A stretch of 17,149 nucleotides of DNA from NCBI GenBank assembly GCA_035561355.1, contig DATMXS010000297.1:1-17149 (forward strand), given 5' to 3'. The notes below the pieces were generated by a model. The model was not told where the DNA came from and ran no database searches. It saw only the letters and a program-made list of their open reading frames with translations. This stretch comes from DATMXS01 sp035561355. Lineage in GTDB: Bacteria; Acidobacteriota; Terriglobia; Bryobacterales; Bryobacteraceae. The translations under genes and the position numbers were made by a program. Below are positions 13,385 to 17,149 of this stretch, piece after piece; position 1 is the stretch's first letter, and every line of letters begins with the position of its first letter.

Positions 13385-14473
13385 CTAGAGCTTTCTCTCG
13401 TACACGTACGCGCAATCCTCGAGCCGGCTCTCCGGCCCGCCGTCATTCACCGAGAACCGGAACGGCGTCACCCGGCCATTCCGGACGCGCCCATTCCACA
13501 ATGAGCCGCCGGCGTATTCACCGTCCTTGCGCAACGCGTAGAAATTCAGGTCGAACTGGTCGAGCTTCTTCATGTCGTTGTTGAAGTTGCGCGCTACGCG
13601 CTTCACGGCATCGAGAACGGCTTCTTTCGGGCTCATACCATGGCGCATGTTCTCGACAATGGTGTGTGCTCCCGCGATGCGGATATTCTCTTCACCGCGC
13701 CCGGTGGAACCCGCGGCCCCGACGTCCTGATCCACCCACAAGCCCGCGCCGAGGATGGGCGAGTCTCCTACGCGTCCCGGGATCTTCCACGCGAGCCCGC
13801 TGGTGGTGGTAACGCCGGACATCTCACCCTTCGGGTTCAGGGCGAGGCAGTTGATCGTACCAGTCGGCGGATGAACCGCCATGTCCCACGCCCAGGCAAG
13901 CGTGGCCGCATCCGCCTCCGGGAAGAGCCGGCTGATCGCTTTGGGCGGCGCATCGAGACCGTCCGTCCAGTTGTTGCTGCCCGAGGCGTCCCTCAGCGAA
14001 CGCTTCCAAACGATCCAGGCAAGCCGCGACTTTTCGGTCAGCAGGTTGTCTTCCTGGAACCCGAGCGCCCGTGCGAAACGGAGCGCGCCTTCACCGGCCA
14101 GCATGACGTGATCGGTCTCTTCCATCACCGCCTTGGCGACCTTGGAAGGAGCCTTGATATTGCGGATGGAAGCCACCGAGCCACAACGGCGCGTGGGACC
14201 GTGCATGACGCAGGCGTCCAGCTCGACAATGCCTTCCTCATTGGGGAGACCGCCGTAGCCGACCGAGCTATCGTTCGGATCCTCCTCGACGATGTTGACG
14301 CCGGCGACAACTGCGTCCAGCGTATCCTTGCCCGCTTTCAGATACTCCATTGCGCGGGTGCAGGCACGCAGCCCGTTCCCGCTCGAGATGACGATGCTCT
14401 TCTTGCCCTGCGCGGACGCCACGGCCGGCAGCAACGCCGAGCCCGCGATCCACTGCCTGCGATTCATCTTCAT
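13385..14473 (-). CDS. Exported N4-(beta-N-acetylglucosaminyl)-L-asparaginase (glycosylasparaginase)
   Basis: 362 residues. The N-terminus MKMNRRQWIAGSALLPAVASAQ is a Tat-like or Sec signal. The rest matches the glycosylasparaginase branch of the Ntn-hydrolases, which split the GlcNAc-asparagine bond of glycopeptides after self-cleavage. Visible motifs are GLPNEEGIVELDACVMHG (76-92), the cleavage site with Thr206 as expected nucleophile in PTGTINCLALNPKGEMSG, and TTSGLAWKIPGRVGDSPILG (223-242) with AAGSTGRGE, which line the active site. The usual HDT before the nucleophile is TGT here, so the Asp normally in front of the cleaved bond is Gly205; self-cleavage could be altered. It begins 49 bases after the ligase stop on the same strand, but a TACAAT box 11 bases upstream of the ATG suggests its own promoter. 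ATG 14467 is an alternative start. Confidence 0.85.
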   Translation of the reverse strand: MKMNRRQWIAGSALLPAVASAQGKKSIVISSGNGLRACTRAMEYLKAGKDTLDAVVAGVNIVEEDPNDSSVGYGGLPNEEGIVELDACVMHGPTRRCGSVASIRNIKAPSKVAKAVMEETDHVMLAGEGALRFARALGFQEDNLLTEKSRLAWIVWKRSLRDASGSNNWTDGLDAPPKAISRLFPEADAATLAWAWDMAVHPPTGTINCLALNPKGEMSGVTTTSGLAWKIPGRVGDSPILGAGLWVDQDVGAAGSTGRGEENIRIAGAHTIVENMRHGMSPKEAVLDAVKRVARNFNNDMKKLDQFDLNFYALRKDGEYAGGSLWNGRVRNGRVTPFRFSVNDGGPESRLEDCAYVYERKL

Positions 14474-14484
14474 TGCGTTCGCGA

Positions 14485-14490
14485 TTGTAC
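14485..14490 (-). promoter_or_regulatory. Candidate -10 box of the glycosylasparaginase gene
   Basis: On the minus strand TACAAT ends 11 bases before the ATG at 14473, with no SD sequence between them. A start site about 7 bases downstream would leave a leader of only about 4 bases. Confidence 0.35.
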
Positions 14491-14522
14491 CGTGAACGAA
14501 GAGAACGTAGCTGTGCCGGGTG

Positions 14523-15563
14523 CTACGCGGCGTCGAGGAGACCGAGCGGGGAGCCGCTCTCCTGCTCTACCTGCTGCATCGTGCACTGATTCGGAGCCTT
14601 GTCCGGTCTCCATCGCACCAGGCGAGTGCCGTGGCGGAAGCGCCCACCGCTGAAATGGTCGTACTCCACCTCAACCACCAGCTTGGGCGCGAGCGGTTGC
14701 CACTCCGCAGAACGGGCCGTAGACCACCGGCTCGGTCCGCCCGGCGATCGCCCCGTGAACCCCGGAGGAGCGATCAGCTTTTCGAGCTTCGCCGTGAGAG
14801 CGGACCGGTCCGCAGCCTTGATGCCTGAAGTGAAGCCGACATGGTGCAGCGTGGCGTTCTCGTCGTACAGGCCCAGCAGCAGCGAGCCGACGACGCGCGC
14901 TTTCTCCGCATATCGAAATCCGCCGACAACGCAATCCGCGGTGCGCTTGAACTTGATCTTGACCATGCCAGTGCCGCGCTCGCCTGAACGGTAATCGCAA
15001 TCACGGCGTTTCGCGATGACGCCGTCCAGCCCGCCACCTGAACCGCGCAGCCAACCGCGCGCGTGCTCGAAATCCGGGGTCGCCGGCGAGAGTCTCACCC
15101 GTCCATTCGCGGCGAGGTGCGCCTCGGCGAACGCTTCCAACCGCTCCCGGCGCTCCTTGAGGGTCAAACCCGTGAGATCCCGCCCGTTTTCGTCAACCAG
15201 CAGATCGAACACGATGTACATTCCGGGTGTGGATTGCGCCAGCTTCTTGATCCGGCTCTCGGCGGGATGGATACGCTGAAGCAGGTCATCGAATGACAGG
15301 CCATCAGGACTTGGAACGACAATCTCGCCATCCAGGACAAACCGCTTCGGCGGCAGCGCGGCTACCGCCTCCACCACTTCAGGGAAATAGCGCGCGAGCG
15401 GCTGGCCGGCCTTCGATTGCAGCTCTATGGTGGACCCGTCACGAAACGCGAGGCAGCGAAAGCCGTCCCATTTGGGTTCGTATTGCCATTCCGGACCGCG
15501 GGGGACTTCTTTGGCGGCCTCAGCCTCCATCGGCATGTACGGCGGCGAGATCGGCAGCGTCAC
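14523..15563 (-). CDS. ATP-dependent DNA ligase, LigD ligase-domain type
   Basis: 346 residues, the size of a stand-alone ligase module (nucleotidyltransferase plus OB domain). Motif I is EPKWDGFR with Lys31 as the residue that carries AMP. VLDGEIVV (77-84), motif III YIVFDLL (116-122), motif IV LDGVIAKR (179-186), motif V VKIKFKR (201-207) and the OB-fold motif VI RWRPDK (318-322 region) are all present, so it should be active. It seals nicks and, in this type, end-joined breaks. Its GTG start overlaps the stop of the polymerase gene upstream (GTGA), so both are made together. It lacks fused polymerase and 3'-phosphoesterase domains, so this is a split arrangement compared with one-piece LigD. 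Confidence 0.9.
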   Translation of the reverse strand: MTLPISPPYMPMEAEAAKEVPRGPEWQYEPKWDGFRCLAFRDGSTIELQSKAGQPLARYFPEVVEAVAALPPKRFVLDGEIVVPSPDGLSFDDLLQRIHPAESRIKKLAQSTPGMYIVFDLLVDENGRDLTGLTLKERRERLEAFAEAHLAANGRVRLSPATPDFEHARGWLRGSGGGLDGVIAKRRDCDYRSGERGTGMVKIKFKRTADCVVGGFRYAEKARVVGSLLLGLYDENATLHHVGFTSGIKAADRSALTAKLEKLIAPPGFTGRSPGGPSRWSTARSAEWQPLAPKLVVEVEYDHFSGGRFRHGTRLVRWRPDKAPNQCTMQQVEQESGSPLGLLDAA

Positions 15564-16507
15564 AGAAACTTCTCCAGGCGCAGCCGCCCCTTTTTCGCCA
15601 GCAGTGGAGCGAATAGGTCACCGACTTCGGCCACTCGGGCGGGAACGGTCTGCAAACGGTAGCGTTCGATAGGCGAGCGCTCCGCGACTTCTTCCCATGA
15701 AATCGGGGCCGATACCGTCGCGAGGGGTTTCGGGCGCACCGAGTAGGCTGAAGCCAGCGTCCGGCCCCACGCATTCTGGTTGTAATCCACGAGAACGTGC
15801 TTCTCGGGCCGCTTCGCCACCTTATACTCGGCCGTGATCAACTCGGGATGGCGGCCGGCCAGCGTCTGCGCGAACGCCTTCGCAAAGGTCCAAACCTGCT
15901 TCTGAACGGGGCCGCGGGCGATTGGAACGTAGATGTGGATCCCGCGGGAGCCGGTCGTCTTCGGGAAATTCGGTATCTTCAACGCATCGAGTTCCTCATG
16001 CACCAAAAGGGCCGCGTCGAGAACGTGCTCCCACTCGGCGCCCGGAGTGGGGTCGAGATCGAAGTGCATGTAGTCCGGTCGGTTCACGTCGTCGCAGCGG
16101 GCATACCACTGGTTGAGGTCGATGCAGCCGAGATTGATCACCCAGAGCAACGACGGCACGTCGCCGATTACGGGGAAATCGATGACGTTCCCGGACGCGT
16201 GTTCGATGGAACAGGTGCGGATCCACTCCGGCCGGGGATTCGGGGCGCGCTTCATGAAGAAAAACGGCCCTGAAGCGCCGTGCGGGTAACGCTTCATCAC
16301 CATCGCGCGGTCGGCAAGGTGCGGCAACAGGACGTTCGCCACGTCGGCGTAGTACTGGAGCAGGTCGCGTTTGGCGAGGCCCAGCTCAGGCCAGAACGGC
16401 TTGTCGAGGTTCGTCAGGCGGACCTTGTGCGCCCCCACCTCCAGGTCGCAGGTCTTGCGGCCCGTGGGGATTTCGAGTCTCGGGTATTTTGCGAGTGCCG
16501 CGCTCAC
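15560..16507 (-). CDS. LigD-type end-joining polymerase (primase-polymerase domain protein)
   Basis: 315 residues, starting with GTG (an in-frame TAA lies 9 bases upstream, so no longer start is possible). It matches the LigD polymerase domain of the archaeo-eukaryotic primase fold. Visible features are VRLTNLDKPFWPELGLAKRDL near the N-terminus, VMKRYPHGASGPFFFMKRAP, the metal-binding HFDLDP with Asp150 and Asp152, KTTGSRGIHIYVPI (183-196), and the third acidic residue Asp241 in VLVDYNQNAWGRT, followed by ASAYSVRPKP. Such enzymes add nucleotides, often ribonucleotides, to fill gaps during non-homologous end joining. The ligase follows with a 4-base overlap. Ku, the end-binding partner, is not encoded in the window. 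Confidence 0.9.
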   Translation of the reverse strand: MSAALAKYPRLEIPTGRKTCDLEVGAHKVRLTNLDKPFWPELGLAKRDLLQYYADVANVLLPHLADRAMVMKRYPHGASGPFFFMKRAPNPRPEWIRTCSIEHASGNVIDFPVIGDVPSLLWVINLGCIDLNQWYARCDDVNRPDYMHFDLDPTPGAEWEHVLDAALLVHEELDALKIPNFPKTTGSRGIHIYVPIARGPVQKQVWTFAKAFAQTLAGRHPELITAEYKVAKRPEKHVLVDYNQNAWGRTLASAYSVRPKPLATVSAPISWEEVAERSPIERYRLQTVPARVAEVGDLFAPLLAKKGRLRLEKFL

Positions 16508-16845
16508 TTGCCCTTACTCATCATGATGCTGCGCACCATTCACCTGGATCAAGAAATGCATTGCCTTCGGGCGGCGTTCGAGGGTCGAGCGCTCCGAGCG
16601 GAATGTAGCAATTCCCAGACCAATTACGACGGGCCGGCGCGCTCGCCATCCGGCCGTTCGCCCGGAAAAAAGGACGCTCCGCGGGGAATTTATGCCTTCT
16701 CAAACTCCTTTCACGGCTCCGCAAGCGAGGGTTCGCGGTTCAATTGCGTAAGGGTGCAGCGGTCATGTACATGCCCCTGCGAGGCCGGGCACCCCAAAGG
16801 AAGGAACGGCATACCGCGTGCTTAGGTCAAGGGGATAGGAGCGTT
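16508..16845. other. 338-base gap between divergent genes; leader of the end-joining operon
   Basis: I see no convincing gene here. On the minus strand an 11-codon frame (MVRSIMMSKGK, 16539-16504) ends in TGA, overlapping the GTG start of the polymerase gene as GTGA; it could be a coupling peptide, or chance. A 10-base palindrome CATGTACATG lies at 16764-16773. No clear promoter could be picked out for either direction. Confidence 0.4.
16837..16841 (+). promoter_or_regulatory. Ribosome binding site for the 78-residue gene
   Basis: AGGAG lies 4 bases before the ATG at 16846 and supports that start over an in-frame upstream start at 16744. Confidence 0.55.
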
Positions 16846-17082
16846 ATGGGAAAGAAAGACGTTATCAAGCCGGGACATTTCAAGTTAGCCGGGCGGCTGC
16901 GTCCGGGGCAGGACATCGTACAGGAGGACCAAAAGCAAGAGTTTGCGACCGAGCAGGCACGCGAGGAGGACGCCGCGGCGGAAGACGCTCCGCTGCCCGG
17001 CATGAAACCAAAACCCAAACCCACGATGGCGGCGGGCAAAGGCGGCGGTACCGGTTCCGTTGTGAAGCGCAGGAGGAAATGA
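16846..17082 (+). CDS. Small charged hypothetical protein
   Basis: 78 residues. The start is set by AGGAG 4 bases upstream. The sequence has no membrane segment or signal. A basic N-terminus (MGKKDVIKPGHFKLAGRLRP) is followed by an acidic helix-like stretch (about 23-48, EDQKQEFATEQAREEDAAAED), a KPKPKP segment (54-59), a Gly-rich link and a strongly basic end (VVKRRRK). The two basic ends could bind nucleic acid, but no family is recognised. It is transcribed away from the end-joining genes. The next small gene begins at once, with its ribosome site inside this gene's last codons. Confidence 0.6.
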   Translation: MGKKDVIKPGHFKLAGRLRPGQDIVQEDQKQEFATEQAREEDAAAEDAPLPGMKPKPKPTMAAGKGGGTGSVVKRRRK

Positions 17083-17084
17083 CC

Positions 17085-17149
17085 ATGGCGCGTAAAGGCA
17101 GCATGGACCAACTGAAAGGCGATGACAAGAAAGCCGCCGTGAAGGGAGT
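17085..17149 (+). CDS. Start of a small lysine-rich protein (cut by window edge)
   Basis: The first 21 codons are visible (MARKGSMDQLKGDDKKAAVKG) and stay open to the window end. AGGAGG (17071-17076) lies 8 bases upstream. An in-frame ATG at 17079 overlaps the previous stop codon (ATGA) but is too close to the ribosome site. The strongly charged start resembles the preceding 78-residue protein in style only. No function can be given. Confidence 0.55.
   Translation, partial: MARKGSMDQLKGDDKKAAVKG

Noticed and set aside
13640..14653. 337-codon plus-strand frame opposite the glycosylasparaginase
   Set aside because: It is a GC-driven shadow of a gene with complete Ntn-hydrolase motifs.
1..17149. 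tRNA or rRNA genes, riboswitches, phage or plasmid origin
   Set aside because: No cloverleaf-like segment, conserved rRNA block, known riboswitch core or iteron cluster was noticed by reading; a covariance-model scan would settle it.

Overview
The window looks like a piece of an Acidobacteriota chromosome close to Bryobacterales/Solibacter. The best single clue is the C-terminal part of the sugar dehydrogenase at 522-2375. It has the layout of the Solibacter C-terminal domain (TIGR03437 type: NAASF start, PGSLATFFGNGL, QINFQVPW, ATGLG, GLYQINLEVP). High GC content, many Sec/Tat-exported enzymes, and the proline/glycine-rich secreted TPR protein at 8667-9953 fit the same group. The assignment is from memory of family patterns; no search was run.

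Left part (1-5504). The right end of an insertion sequence (1 to about 448) carries the tail of its transposase. Next come an exported PQQ-type sugar dehydrogenase (+), a convergent orphan FliO-like gene (-), a two-gene SPFH/band-7 membrane operon (-) and a small secreted hypothetical protein (-).

Middle (5713-9953). A two-gene module encodes a zinc-ribbon protein and a 450-residue protein with two PH-like halves (my inference). It faces a compact RTX calcium-binding repeat protein on the other strand. A divergent secreted TPR protein with a carboxypeptidase-regulatory-like domain follows.

Right part (10058-17149). A Tat-exported fucose/arabinose-isomerase-like protein with a cysteine cluster ahead of its twin arginines is followed by a secreted ADP-ribosylglycohydrolase-fold protein with a C-terminal beta-rich module. 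A perfect hairpin then separates these from a leftward run: LigD-type polymerase, ATP-dependent DNA ligase (together a split NHEJ pair, overlapping by 4 bases) and an exported glycosylasparaginase. The far right holds a 78-residue charged protein and the start of another small gene.

Working together: the dehydrogenase, isomerase-like protein, ADP-ribosylglycohydrolase-fold protein and glycosylasparaginase all carry export signals, suggesting extracytoplasmic handling of sugars or glycoconjugates. The polymerase and ligase are a repair unit whose Ku partner is not in this window. Translation starts fall into two kinds. Seven genes have good Shine-Dalgarno (SD) sequences, while several others have none and instead carry a -10-like hexamer 6-11 bases before the start codon, which suggests leaderless or nearly leaderless mRNAs.
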